39,129 nt of DNA from Prevotella sp. CAG:755 (lineage in GTDB: Bacteria; Bacteroidota; Bacteroidia; Bacteroidales; Bacteroidaceae), in assembly GCA_000431275.1 (NCBI GenBank), contig HF989223.1, positions 10,828 to 49,956 of the forward strand. Direction: 5' to 3'. The number at the start of each line of letters is the position of its first letter. The stretch's first letter is position 1. Shown in pieces: positions 1 through 7,985 of the stretch. The position numbers and the translations under genes are program-made. The notes below the pieces were generated by a model that worked only from the letters and a program-made list of their open reading frames with translations, had not been told where the DNA came from and did no database searches.

Positions 1-356
1 GCGCGACAGGCAGCCTCACTTCCCGACGGCAGAACAAAGGCCCGCACACAGGGCGAGGCAGCAAGCAAGCGGCGGCTCTCTGCCAACCAGCGGGCGGACG
101 CTTCGGCAACCCACGGCGCAACTTCGGCATCGGGCTGAGCAAGAAGACCGCCAACCCCGAACAGTTCGCGCTGGATGGTAAGGAGATCGTGGCAAAGCGA
201 CTCATCGGAGACAGCGGCAAGCAAGAGGCCCACGTGGCTGTTGAGCTCGTCAACTGTACCGTAGGCCTCAACGCGGGCATCGGCTTTCGGGACGAGACTT
301 CCGTCGGTCAGCGATGTGAGAGCAAAGTCAGACTGCGTCGAAGAATTGGCTTTCAT
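1..356 (-). CDS. PduO-type cob(I)alamin adenosyltransferase, C-terminus outside window
   Basis: This family transfers the adenosyl group of ATP to cob(I)alamin, making coenzyme B12, for example for methylmalonyl-CoA mutase. About 118 codons are visible when the minus strand is read from the ATG at 356-354, and the frame is still open at base 1. The visible protein carries VEAYGTVDELNS (about residues 29-40), then IQRELFGVGGLLAQ and FVLPSGSEAAC. These match the family's core helix motifs in order. The usual N-terminal TGDKG ATP-binding motif is not recognisable; the start reads MKANSSTQSDFALTSL, so this is a divergent member or has a changed nucleotide site. It starts 4 bases after the stop of the methyltransferase-like gene and is surely co-transcribed with it. 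The CoA-transferase at 4578-6092 fits the same propionate pathway. Family assignment is good; substrate form is inferred. Confidence 0.75.
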   Translation of the reverse strand, partial: MKANSSTQSDFALTSLTDGSLVPKADARVEAYGTVDELNSHVGLLLAAVSDESLCHDLLTIQRELFGVGGLLAQPDAEVAPWVAEASARWLAESRRLLAASPCVRAFVLPSGSEAACR

Positions 357-360
357 TTTC

Positions 361-960
361 TTAAAAGTTTACGAGATAATGCTGTGGGTTTAACTTAGGA
401 TGCAGGAAGATGATTCCAAGATCATAGAGGTCGAACGTGACAGTCGCGCGGGGATGGCGACACGCGGCCTTCCACTGCGCCATGCGGCGTCGACTCCGAT
501 GGATGCCTTCGAATACGGCTACCGCCTGGTCGGGTGCCTGGGCCGCAAAAGTCTCGAAAAGTGATTGCACAGCCTCAGGACGACGGGCGAAAAGCATGTC
601 ATAGTGCTTCCCATCAGGCAAATCGCCGCACCCGATTTCGTCAATACGGGCACGACGACAACCAGCTACGACATAATGCCGCGTCATGCCGACCATGTCG
701 CCCCAAAGTGCGACATGGCTCGGTTGCACGTCATTGACAAGACGCAGAATGAGCCGGTCGAGCCGCTCCGATTGCCCGCAAGCCTTAGTCCGCCGCAACG
801 CCGCCAACGGACGGTAAGCATAAAACTCGCCGCGTTCATAGAACACGCGTGTGATAAGCTGGAAGGCGAACGGAGAGTGAACCCCGTAGCCACGCCGGTA
901 GCGAAAACGGCATACCCATACGACAGGGCGCCACAGCGAATGGGGATCGAACCTTTTCAT
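361..960 (-). CDS. methyltransferase-like protein of unknown function
   Basis: I read the start as the ATG at 960, giving 199 residues beginning MKRFDPHSLWRP. An upstream in-frame ATG at 1089 would add 43 residues without family character. The motif RRGYGVHSPFAFQLITRVFYE near the N-terminus is one I know from a Bacteroidetes family annotated as class I SAM-dependent methyltransferase-like. A short hydrophobic strand followed by DMVGMTRHYV and DEIGCGDLPDGKHYDMLFARRP suggests a degenerate Rossmann fold. The classical glycine-rich SAM loop is not obvious, so catalytic activity is uncertain. It precedes the adenosyltransferase by 4 bases. I found no clear TAnnTTTG promoter just upstream. Confidence 0.6.
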   Translation of the reverse strand: MKRFDPHSLWRPVVWVCRFRYRRGYGVHSPFAFQLITRVFYERGEFYAYRPLAALRRTKACGQSERLDRLILRLVNDVQPSHVALWGDMVGMTRHYVVAGCRRARIDEIGCGDLPDGKHYDMLFARRPEAVQSLFETFAAQAPDQAVAVFEGIHRSRRRMAQWKAACRHPRATVTFDLYDLGIIFLHPKLNPQHYLVNF

Positions 961-1155
961 AGGAGCGAATGTAACACTTTTTTGCCACATGGGAGAACGC
1001 ATGACCGGCTTATTCAAATTTCTTGCACTGGCAAAGACTGGAACTTCTGTGTACAACACTTCATAAATACGGACAAAATTGACAAACATAGATTACAATA
1101 AACTTATCAAAGTATCAAAACATGTTATAAAGCATATTTTTTAGGCCACATATCC

Positions 1156-1185
1156 TTGCAGCTTTCGGGGAACTGCGTATCTTTG
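1156..1185 (+). promoter_or_regulatory. Bacteroidetes-type promoter, perfect spacing
   Basis: TTG at 1156-1158 is followed after exactly 19 bases by TATCTTTG at 1178-1185. This matches the Bacteroidetes -33/-7 consensus. Transcription would start near 1191, where no plausible gene follows; the transcript would run straight into the hairpin at 1229-1253. Confidence 0.75.
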
Positions 1186-1190
1186 CACTG

Positions 1191-1253
1191 TGTTTTTCAT
1201 AGTATTAGATTTAAGGTTTACAAAGGTTGGGATACAGCGGTATCCCTTTTTTT
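1191..1253 (+). ncRNA. candidate short RNA of about 60 nt
   Basis: The segment between the promoter's predicted start (about 1191) and the intrinsic terminator ending at 1253 has no credible reading frame. It contains an AT-rich single-stranded stretch (TTTTTCATAGTATTAGATTT) followed by a purine-rich piece and the terminator hairpin. I recall closely similar leader-plus-hairpin blocks recurring in other Bacteroidales genomes, but cannot verify this here. It could be a small regulatory RNA or an attenuator whose downstream gene has been lost. Confidence 0.5.
1229..1253 (+). terminator. intrinsic terminator
   Basis: GGGATAC (1229-1235), loop AGCG, GTATCCC (1240-1246), then seven Ts (1247-1253). 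This is a textbook Rho-independent terminator only about 40 bases after the predicted transcription start. Confidence 0.8.
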
Positions 1254-1480
1254 ATATACCTTAGCGAAAACATGCCAAAAATTACCAATAATTCCATGCC
1301 CTTGCCTCATTTTACCAGATCAACGGCTCTAAATACATATTCTCCTTGTCTTGAAACTATCGTACCGGCAAGCGAGCATGCAGAAGCGCCCAAGAAATTG
1401 CAAAGTATAATTTGCAATTTACAAAATCCGCGAACACTTTCACCCATCATACATCGCGAAAGACAGAACAGTTGACGATA
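1254..1480. other. gene-free AT-rich stretch with one palindrome
   Basis: No credible gene was seen. The only structure is a perfect 10-base inverted repeat, AAATTGCAAA at 1395-1404 and TTTGCAATTT at 1411-1420, with a 6-base spacer. It looks more like an operator-type dyad than a terminator because it is AT-rich and has no adjacent T-tract. Confidence 0.45.
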
Positions 1481-1526
1481 AAAAACAGGCGCAGTGACTG
1501 TTCATTCAATCACTGCGCCTGTTTTT
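1481..1526. terminator. bidirectional terminator after rnc
   Basis: AAAAACAGGCGCAGTGA (1481-1497) is perfectly complementary to TCACTGCGCCTGTTTTT (1510-1526) with a 12-base loop. The A-run and T-run at the two feet make it work on either strand. It lies about 120 bases after the rnc stop on the minus strand. Confidence 0.85.
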
Positions 1527-1649
1527 AGGAACGGTCTGACAGTCTTTCGACACAAGACAAAAAGAACTTCTGCCTAAGCGGTTTGTCCCACAGGACGTCT
1601 ATGGTTTTCCTCGGAAACTATGCGGACCGAATTTGAAAAAGCCGAATGG

Positions 1650-2720
1650 TCAATGGACGTCTTCGGCGTGCTCACGGAAAGCAGCCTCCTCGGCAGCCCG
1701 GATTATGGATTCGCGGTCGGGTGTGGCCGCCGGTACTTTTTCCGCATCGGCCTGTCGTCTCCGTCGCTGCGGTTTCTTTTGCTCGCTGGCAGCTACTACC
1801 GGCATGGTGGCTGTGGTTTCTTGCTGCGTCTTTGGCGTTTCAGCTTTCTTGCGACGCCGGCGACGCGAAGGCTTGGCAGAATCTGCTTGTTGAAGGGTTG
1901 AAGACGCCGGTTGCGCTGCAGCTTCAGCCTCAGCAGCCTGTTTGATATGTAAGTCGCGGGCTGCCAGCACTCGATTAGCGAACTTGGCGTCACGACGAAT
2001 GCGGTCCAAAGCCTCCTTGGCGGCATTCTGCTGACTCTCTTTCTTAGAATAACCCTCACCACGACCAGCAGGAATACGTTCAAGGATAACCTCGCTTCGG
2101 AACACCGGACTGTTGCTCCCTTCGACTGTCTCGTCTTTCAAGGGAAAGACAACGCTCACCTTGTTCTTCTGGCACCACTCGATCAACTTGCTCTTGAAGT
2201 TCACCTCATGACGAGCCATGCTACTGAGGTCGACATACTTACCCAACACGCGGTGACGGAAAAACCAGAGACAGCGTCCGAAGCCTTGGTCAAGATATAC
2301 GGCACCAACCAAAGCCTCAAAGGCGTTCCCATACATATAATTATTGTGCGCCGAGGCACTGTTTGCCACGCTCCGCACCAAGCGATCGAGCTTCATTTCG
2401 ATAGCCACGCGATTAAGGGTCTCGCGTTGCACGACTTTGCTCCGCGTAGTGGTGAGAAAGCCTTCGTCCTTGCGCACGAACTGTCGGTAAACAATATCAC
2501 TCACAACAGTTTCCAAGACTGCATCGCCAAGGAACTCCAACCGCTCATTGTTCAGCGCAAGCCCTTGTTTGGTACGATAGACTTGTGACTTGTGCGTCAG
2601 GGCAATCTTGTAGTAGTCAATACGTTTCGGGTAAAAGCCCAAGATTCTGTACAAACACGAATAAAGCTCCTTATCCTTACGGAAGAGGAGCTTTATCCGG
2701 TCGAAAAGATTATTCATCAT
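1650..2720 (-). CDS. rnc: ribonuclease III with basic C-terminal tail
   Basis: RNase III cleaves double-stranded RNA in rRNA and mRNA processing. The 356-residue protein has the signature NERLEFLGDAVLE at residues 58-70, with catalytic acidic residues E62 and D66. The second metal-site segment reads YGNAFEALVGAVYLD (about 130-144); E135 is kept, while the position usually Asp in E. coli is Asn132, which I believe is common in Bacteroidetes. A double-stranded RNA-binding domain follows at about 174-242, with GEGYSKKESQQNAAKEAL as its last helix. Residues 250-356 are an extra low-complexity tail with RRRRRKK and QRRRRQ clusters and an Ala/Glu-rich end; most RNases III stop near 230-250. It is the last gene of acpP-fabF-rnc, 20 bases after fabF, and is followed by a strong terminator. 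Confidence 0.95.
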   Translation of the reverse strand: MMNNLFDRIKLLFRKDKELYSCLYRILGFYPKRIDYYKIALTHKSQVYRTKQGLALNNERLEFLGDAVLETVVSDIVYRQFVRKDEGFLTTTRSKVVQRETLNRVAIEMKLDRLVRSVANSASAHNNYMYGNAFEALVGAVYLDQGFGRCLWFFRHRVLGKYVDLSSMARHEVNFKSKLIEWCQKNKVSVVFPLKDETVEGSNSPVFRSEVILERIPAGRGEGYSKKESQQNAAKEALDRIRRDAKFANRVLAARDLHIKQAAEAEAAAQPASSTLQQADSAKPSRRRRRKKAETPKTQQETTATMPVVAASEQKKPQRRRRQADAEKVPAATPDRESIIRAAEEAAFREHAEDVH

Positions 2721-2740
2721 ACCGACACGTGAAGTAACAA

Positions 2741-4006
2741 TTACTCAGCGTATTTCTTCATAATGCAGCAAGCATTGTGTCCGCCGAAACCGAACGTGTT
2801 GCTCAACGCTGCGCGCACCGTACGTTTCTGCGCTTTACCGAAAGTAAAGTTCAGATTGTAATCGATGTTCTCATCGTTATCTCCTTCCACGTGATTGATG
2901 GTGGGGGGAACGATATCGTTCTGCACAGCAAGAACACAAACCATGGCTTCCACGGCACCGGCTGCACCGAGCAGGTGACCTGTCATTGACTTCGTCGAGC
3001 TGATATTGAGTTTGTAAGCATGCTCGCCGAAGAGCGCTTTGATTGCTTTTTCTTCTGAAATGTCACCAACTGGGGTCGACGTTCCGTGCACATTGATATA
3101 GTCAATGTCTTCCGGGGCCATGCCTGCATCTTCCAATGCGTTCTGCATCACAAGCCGCGCGCCCAAACCTTCGGGATGAGAGGCGGTGATGTGGTGGGCA
3201 TCGGCAGACATACCGACACCCGCAACTTCGCAATAGATTTTAGCTCCACGTGCCTTTGCATGTTCGAGTTCCTCTAAAATCAAACAAGCGGCACCTTCAC
3301 CCAAGACGAAACCGTCACGGCTGGCGCTGAAAGGACGCGACGCATGTTGCGGATCATCATTACGGGTCGACAAAGCGTGCATAGCGTTGAAGCCGCCTAC
3401 GCCTGCTGGCCAGATCGCAGCTTCAGCACCCCCCGTCACCATCATGTCGGCTTTGCCCAAACGGATAAGGTTGAATGCGTCTGCTAAGGCATTGGTCGAC
3501 GAAGCACAAGCCGACGTGGTCGTAAAGTTAGGACCATGAAAACCGTAGTTTATGGCTATCTGTCCCGACGCTATATCGGCTATCATCTTCGGGATGAAAA
3601 ACGGATTGTACTTCGGCCCCATCGTGTCGCCGTTTACGGCATAATTGCCTGCCTCCTCCTCAAAAGTGTGGAGGCCGCCGATACCGACACCGAGCACCAC
3701 GCCTATGCGGTTTCTGTCCACCTTCTCCAAATCGACGTTACAGTCTTTCACGGCTTCCATGGCGGCTACTACGGCATACTGCTCGTAGAGGTCCATCTTG
3801 CGTGCTTCCTTTCGGTCGATAAAGTCAGTTACTTTGAAGCCCTTGACTTCGCAAGCAAACTGGGTTTTGAACTTTGACGCATCGAAGTGGGTAATCGGTC
3901 CGGCTCCGCTCACGCCTTTAAGCAGGTTTTCCCACGACTCGGGAGCCGTGTTACCTACCGGCGTCAGTGCACCCATTCCGGTTACAACTACTCTTTTTAA
4001 TTCCAT
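2741..4006 (-). CDS. fabF: 3-oxoacyl-[acyl-carrier-protein] synthase II
   Basis: KAS II condenses malonyl-ACP with acyl-ACP in fatty acid elongation. The 421-residue protein is full length for the family. The catalytic triad is present: Cys167 in TSACASSTNAL, His307 in NVHGTSTPVGD and His344 in MTGHLLGAAGA, with Lys339 just before. The start MELKRVVVTGMGALTPVG is the standard family N-terminus. It lies 34 bases downstream of acpP and 20 bases upstream of rnc on the same strand, a common bacterial arrangement that keeps the carrier protein and condensing enzyme co-expressed. Confidence 0.97.
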   Translation of the reverse strand: MELKRVVVTGMGALTPVGNTAPESWENLLKGVSGAGPITHFDASKFKTQFACEVKGFKVTDFIDRKEARKMDLYEQYAVVAAMEAVKDCNVDLEKVDRNRIGVVLGVGIGGLHTFEEEAGNYAVNGDTMGPKYNPFFIPKMIADIASGQIAINYGFHGPNFTTTSACASSTNALADAFNLIRLGKADMMVTGGAEAAIWPAGVGGFNAMHALSTRNDDPQHASRPFSASRDGFVLGEGAACLILEELEHAKARGAKIYCEVAGVGMSADAHHITASHPEGLGARLVMQNALEDAGMAPEDIDYINVHGTSTPVGDISEEKAIKALFGEHAYKLNISSTKSMTGHLLGAAGAVEAMVCVLAVQNDIVPPTINHVEGDNDENIDYNLNFTFGKAQKRTVRAALSNTFGFGGHNACCIMKKYAE

Positions 4007-4040
4007 GTCTTTATGAAAGAGGAGGAAAGTCCTGCGTCAA

Positions 4041-4277
4041 TTATTTCGTTTTCTCTTCGATGTAAGCGATGGCGTCGCCGACAGTCTGGATCTTTTCAGC
4101 CTGATCGTCGGGAATTTGAATCTTGAATTCTTTCTCGAACTCCATGATCAGCTCAACGGTGTCCAAAGAATCTGCACCCAAGTCGTTCGAGAAGCTTGCT
4201 TCGTTCTTCACTTCGGCTTCGTCAACACTCAGTTTGTCTACAATGATTTGCTTTACTTTTGCTTCGATATCAGACAT
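4041..4277 (-). CDS. acpP: acyl carrier protein
   Basis: ACP carries growing acyl chains on a phosphopantetheine arm. The 78-residue protein starts at the ATG at 4277 ([16 protein letters not shown]). A longer reading from 4364 would overlap the promoter and add 29 residues foreign to the family. The attachment site is Ser37 in the motif [18 protein letters not shown], and the protein is strongly acidic as expected. It is the first gene of the acpP-fabF-rnc operon and has a good promoter at 4334-4364, leaving a 5' leader of about 50 bases. Confidence 0.97.
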   Translation of the reverse strand: MSDIEAKVKQIIVDKLSVDEAEVKNEASFSNDLGADSLDTVELIMEFEKEFKIQIPDDQAEKIQTVGDAIAYIEEKTK

Positions 4278-4333
4278 AATCGGTAAATTTAAGTGATTAG
4301 TAACTTCGATAGATTTATATTCTTTTCCGGTTG

Positions 4334-4364
4334 CAAAAATAGTCCATATATTCAAAACTAACAA
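4334..4364 (-). promoter_or_regulatory. promoter of acpP-fabF-rnc
   Basis: On the minus strand TTG (4364-4362) is followed after 20 bases by TATTTTTG (4341-4334), a close match to the Bacteroidetes promoter. The predicted start is near 4327, about 50 bases before the acpP ATG. Confidence 0.7.
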
Positions 4365-4456
4365 GGATTTCCGTGAAAAAAGCGCGAATTATTGCACAAA
4401 AGTTTGTTTGGTGTGCGCCGGAGTTCTTATGCCGTCTTGGTTTTTATTGTCGCGGT

Positions 4457-4577
4457 GACTGAAAATCTGAGTTCCTTACCGGGAAAAACTGGACGGCTTG
4501 CGGGGAATTCCGGCGCTGCGACAGAAAAAGCGGTCACTTTGACAGAATTTCCCGTCGCAGTGACCGCAAAGGCTGTA
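4457..4577. repeat. 21-base-period array, site 1
   Basis: GAC cores fall at 4457, 4520, 4541 and 4562, all exact multiples of 21 apart, with degenerate units at about 4478 and 4499. Two units read GACAGAAAAAGCGGTC and GACAGAATTTCCCGTC. The array directly abuts the stop codon of the CoA-transferase gene and contains that gene's terminator hairpin. Confidence 0.7.
4525..4567 (-). terminator. terminator of the CoA-transferase gene inside repeat array
   Basis: GCGGTCACT (4530-4538) pairs with AGTGACCGC (4559-4567). Read on the minus strand, the hairpin is followed at once by five Ts (4529-4525). The stem halves come from neighbouring 21-base units. Confidence 0.65.
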
Positions 4578-6092
4578 TCAATCAATGATGTATTCAGACC
4601 AGTCCGTCAGACGCATATCGCCTTTCCGGCGGAATGTGTCGTGCATGGCAAAGGCTGCGGGCAGTACGTGGTGGGTGTGCCCCCCACCTTTCTCAGCCAG
4701 CCGCAGGTATTCCCGCAAGAGGGGACGGTAATCAGGATGGGCAATGGCCACGACGGCTTCGGCTTTTTCCATGGCACATTTCCCACGCAGGTCAGCCACA
4801 CCGTATTCCGTCACGATGGCGTCGACGTAGTGCTCCGTGTGGTCCACGTGTGAGCAGAAGGGGACAATCGAACTGATGCGCCCGTCTTTCGTGGTGGAAC
4901 CACAGGTGAAAGTGCTCAACATTGCGTTGCACGTGAAGTCGGCCGAGCCGCCCACACCGTTCATCATGCGTGTACCGCCTATCTTGGTGGAATTTACGTG
5001 ACCGTAAAGATCGGCCTCAATGGCGGTGTTGAGCGAACAGATGCCGAGACGAGCGATGACCTCGGGGCAGTTGGAAATCTCAGACGGACGGAGCAGCAGA
5101 CGCCCGCGGTATTCATTCATATTGGCATAAAGTTCCTGCAAATGCTCGCTGCTGATGGTCAGGGCGCCAGTCGACGCCGTGGCCACGCGGCCTTCGAGCA
5201 TCAGGTGGAGCGGGGCTTCCTGCAAGACTTCGGTGTAGATGTTAAAGTTGGGCACATCTTTCGACCGGCCCAAAGCACCAAGCACGGCATTGGCGCCCGA
5301 CCCCACGCCGGATTGCAGCGTGAGAGTGTGGCTTGGCAGATACCCCTGCTTGATGTTCCATACAAGGAAGTCTGCCATATGGGCGCCGATGGCGTCGGTC
5401 ACGGGCGTCGGCGCCGTCATGGGACGGCCCTCGTCGGGCACGTGGCAGTCATAGATGCCCGTGATGCGGCGCGTGTCAACTTCGATATAGGGCAGACCGA
5501 TACGTTCAATGGGTTGCGTGATGCGGACTGGCGTGCGGAACGGATGGTCTTCTATCTCGTAGATATCGTGCATACCGATAACCTTCGTCGAATGCCATGA
5601 ATTCCGCTCGATGAATATACCCTTACGTGCCAAGCGGCAGATAGTCGGCGCGATGCCTATACCTGCCGTCAGGTAGATACGAGCCCGGTCACCGAAGTCC
5701 TCCACTTCGACGGCTTCAAGTATGCCCCAGTCGATGTGGCCGGTAGTCCCCTGACGCAGGTGGGCGGCGTTGTCCGAAAGGTTGAGGTCCATGTACCGCA
5801 CGCGGCCTTCGTTGTAAGCCTTGCGTATCTCTGCGTTCACCGAGAAAGGGAAGCGGCGGTCAATGGCGTCGGCTGCGGCCAGTTCGCCGTCACAGCTGGC
5901 GCCGATGGAGGCCCCGGTCACCACGCTGATCTTAAAGGGACGTCCGGCAGCATGTTCGGCGCGGGCACGCTTGGCTATTTCAGGCGTGATGCATTTGGGA
6001 GCGCCGGCGGGGCCAAAACCGCCCACACCGATGGTGTCGCCGTGCTGCACGAGGGCGGCAGCCTCTTGCGGAGTGATGGTACTTATGGACAT
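4578..6092 (-). CDS. acetyl-CoA hydrolase/transferase family, probable succinate CoA-transferase
   Basis: Members exchange CoA between acetyl- or propionyl-CoA and succinate, in the cytoplasm, at the end of propionate and acetate fermentation. I use the ATG at 6092 (MSISTITPQEAAAL), giving 504 residues, close to the usual length; an upstream start at 6125 lies over the promoter. Evidence: an N-terminal GVGGFGPAGAPK loop, the catalytic glutamate in IYTEVLQEAPLH (Glu288 from the chosen start), GVGSGANAVL before it and MNGVGGSADF in the C-terminal domain, the glycine-rich loop typical of succinyl-CoA:acetate transferases. It has its own promoter and a terminator built from repeats. Together with the adenosyltransferase at the left edge it suggests a succinate-propionate pathway. 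Substrate choice (acetate or propionate as the second acid) cannot be read from the sequence. Confidence 0.88.
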   Translation of the reverse strand: MSISTITPQEAAALVQHGDTIGVGGFGPAGAPKCITPEIAKRARAEHAAGRPFKISVVTGASIGASCDGELAAADAIDRRFPFSVNAEIRKAYNEGRVRYMDLNLSDNAAHLRQGTTGHIDWGILEAVEVEDFGDRARIYLTAGIGIAPTICRLARKGIFIERNSWHSTKVIGMHDIYEIEDHPFRTPVRITQPIERIGLPYIEVDTRRITGIYDCHVPDEGRPMTAPTPVTDAIGAHMADFLVWNIKQGYLPSHTLTLQSGVGSGANAVLGALGRSKDVPNFNIYTEVLQEAPLHLMLEGRVATASTGALTISSEHLQELYANMNEYRGRLLLRPSEISNCPEVIARLGICSLNTAIEADLYGHVNSTKIGGTRMMNGVGGSADFTCNAMLSTFTCGSTTKDGRISSIVPFCSHVDHTEHYVDAIVTEYGVADLRGKCAMEKAEAVVAIAHPDYRPLLREYLRLAEKGGGHTHHVLPAAFAMHDTFRRKGDMRLTDWSEYIID

Positions 6093-6122
6093 TTTCGTTT
6101 CTGGGGTTAAGGATTTCCACCG

Positions 6123-6130
6123 CAAAGTTA
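6123..6130 (-). promoter_or_regulatory. -7 element before the CoA-transferase gene
   Basis: TAACTTTG on the minus strand (6130-6123), about 31 bases before the ATG. No exact TTG at 19 bases upstream; a T-rich stretch is there instead. Confidence 0.5.
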
Positions 6131-6187
6131 GGAAAAAATCCGAGGCTGAAAAAGTTTTTCAGACAAAGCGCCAAAAACCGTCGACGC

Positions 6188-7843
6188 TCAGGCCAGACAC
6201 ATTATAATAACTTGCGCGATGATGACCCGGGCGAACATGCAGAGCGGATAGACAGTGGCATAGGCTACCGAAGCCTTGTCGCCGGGCAGCTGGCTGTTGG
6301 CGTAGTCAAGGGCTATGGGGTTGGCCATGGCGCCGCAGAGCATTCCGGCTGTCGCTGCGAAGTCCTTATGGAACACCTTGACCGAAACAACGGCCATGAT
6401 GAGGACAGGGACGACTGTGATGAGGAAACCACTTGTCAGCCACACCAGCGCGGCGGGACTCATGACTGTGGTGAAGAAGTCGCGGCCTGCATCGAGACCA
6501 AGGCAGGCCAGATACATGGACAGGCCTAAGGAGCGGAGCATCAGGTTGGCACTCGTCGTAGTGTAGGCCACCATGTGGAGGCGAGGCCCGTAAGCGCCGA
6601 TGAGGATACCCATAATGATGGGGCCGCCTGCGAGGCCAAGTTTCACAGGGAATGACATGCCGGGAATATGGAAAGGCAGACTTCCCAACGCAAGGCCGAG
6701 CACGATGCCGATAAAGATCGTCACCAGGTTCGGTTCGTCAAGATGCTTGACCGCATTGCCCAGTTCGTCAGCCACCTTTCCGATGGCTTCGGGCGCTCCG
6801 ACCACAGTGACGCGGTCACCCATGCGCAGGACAAGGTCAGGCGTTGCTACGAGCTGGATGCCCGAACGCTGCACACGGCTTACGTTGACACCGTAACGGT
6901 TGCGCAGGTGTAGGGTGCCTAGGTGGCGGCCGTTGATTTCGTGGCGGGTGATGATGATACGCTGGGAGACCAGCTTGCTGTCGATCTTGTTCCAGTCGAT
7001 GTTGCGCTTGTTCCAGTCGGTCGTGTCGCGGCGTCCGAAGAAGAGGGTCAGCCGGTCTACATCTTTCTGATGGGTGATGACGAGAATGCGGTCGCCCTCT
7101 TCGAAACGTGTCTGCCCGTTGGGCAGGATGACCTTTCCGGCCCGCCACAGCCGTGAGACGACAAATCGCCGCTCGCCCAGCTGTGCCAGTTCGTGCAGGG
7201 TCTTGCCGTAGATGGCCGGGTTACACACTTGGAACGAGGCGATGAACGCTTCGTCGGCATTGTCGTCCCCGCCGGTGAAGCGCTTCAACTTCATCAGCCG
7301 GCCGGCCACCATGAGGGCAAGGATGACCCCGACAAGGCCCAACGGGTAAGTCACGGCGCAGCTGAGAGCCGGACCGCTGGCGCTTTGTCCCATCTGCTTC
7401 AGCGTCTGTTGGGCGGCACCGAGGGCGGGTGTATTCGTCGTGGCGCCGCAGAGCACCCCCATCATGTCGGGCAGGGAGACACTGGACACCCACACCGTGA
7501 CGAGAGCCATGACCGTGCCTAAAACGACAAGACCCAGCGCAAGACCGTTGTACGCGGCGCCGCCGCTGCGGAACGAGCTCACGAATCCGGGCCCCACTTG
7601 CAGGCCGAGGGCATAGACAAAGAGGACTAGCCCGAAACTCTCGGCATAGTTCAGCACGTCGGGGTCAAGGCGCAAGCCGGCCCAACCGGCAAGGATGCCC
7701 GCGAAAAAGACGAACGTCACGCCGAGCGATATGCCGCGCATATGCAACTTGCCCAGCGCCATCCCGATGGCACAGATGAGACAGATGACCAGCACGGCCT
7801 GCACGGCCGAGGGGATAAGCAGAATTTCGTTCAGCCATTCCAT
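6188..7843 (-). CDS. YidE/YbjL-type putative transporter (AspT family)
   Basis: This family (aspartate:alanine exchanger type, also called YidE) consists of inner membrane transporters of mostly unknown substrate. The ATG at 7843 (MEWLNEILLIP) gives 551 residues, the normal length; a longer frame from 7978 crosses the promoter. Two sets of about five membrane segments (residues about 10-180 and 375-551) flank a soluble middle with two regulator-of-K+-conductance C-type (TrkA-C) domains. The motifs GDRILVITHQKDVDRL and GDRVTVVGAPEAIGKVA end those domains. The repeated CGATTNTPALGAA and CGAMANPIALDYA segments are the family's paired membrane motifs. It lies upstream of the CoA-transferase gene on the same strand, which makes an organic acid substrate tempting, but nothing shows this. 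Confidence 0.85.
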   Translation of the reverse strand: MEWLNEILLIPSAVQAVLVICLICAIGMALGKLHMRGISLGVTFVFFAGILAGWAGLRLDPDVLNYAESFGLVLFVYALGLQVGPGFVSSFRSGGAAYNGLALGLVVLGTVMALVTVWVSSVSLPDMMGVLCGATTNTPALGAAQQTLKQMGQSASGPALSCAVTYPLGLVGVILALMVAGRLMKLKRFTGGDDNADEAFIASFQVCNPAIYGKTLHELAQLGERRFVVSRLWRAGKVILPNGQTRFEEGDRILVITHQKDVDRLTLFFGRRDTTDWNKRNIDWNKIDSKLVSQRIIITRHEINGRHLGTLHLRNRYGVNVSRVQRSGIQLVATPDLVLRMGDRVTVVGAPEAIGKVADELGNAVKHLDEPNLVTIFIGIVLGLALGSLPFHIPGMSFPVKLGLAGGPIIMGILIGAYGPRLHMVAYTTTSANLMLRSLGLSMYLACLGLDAGRDFFTTVMSPAALVWLTSGFLITVVPVLIMAVVSVKVFHKDFAATAGMLCGAMANPIALDYANSQLPGDKASVAYATVYPLCMFARVIIAQVIIMCLA

Positions 7844-7872
7844 GTTCCCGAAGAAAGCGAAAATTAGCGGCG

Positions 7873-7880
7873 CAAAGGTA
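7873..7880 (-). promoter_or_regulatory. -7 element before the YidE-type transporter
   Basis: TACCTTTG on the minus strand, about 30 bases before the ATG at 7843. The upstream TTG is not well matched. Confidence 0.5.
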
Positions 7881-7985
7881 GCGCTTTTTTTCGGGAATAG
7901 CATTTGGCGCACCCGCGAGTTTGTCATTTTGCTGCAAAACTGCCCTTCCATGCTGCACCAGCCGACCCTCAGGAACATTCAGTGC

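Noticed and set aside
1227..1475. Open frame of 82 codons after the orphan promoter
   Set aside because: It begins inside the terminator hairpin and has no recognisable features.
7844..7978. N-terminal extension of the YidE-type transporter from 7978
   Set aside because: It crosses a -7 element and adds residues absent from the family's usual N-terminus.
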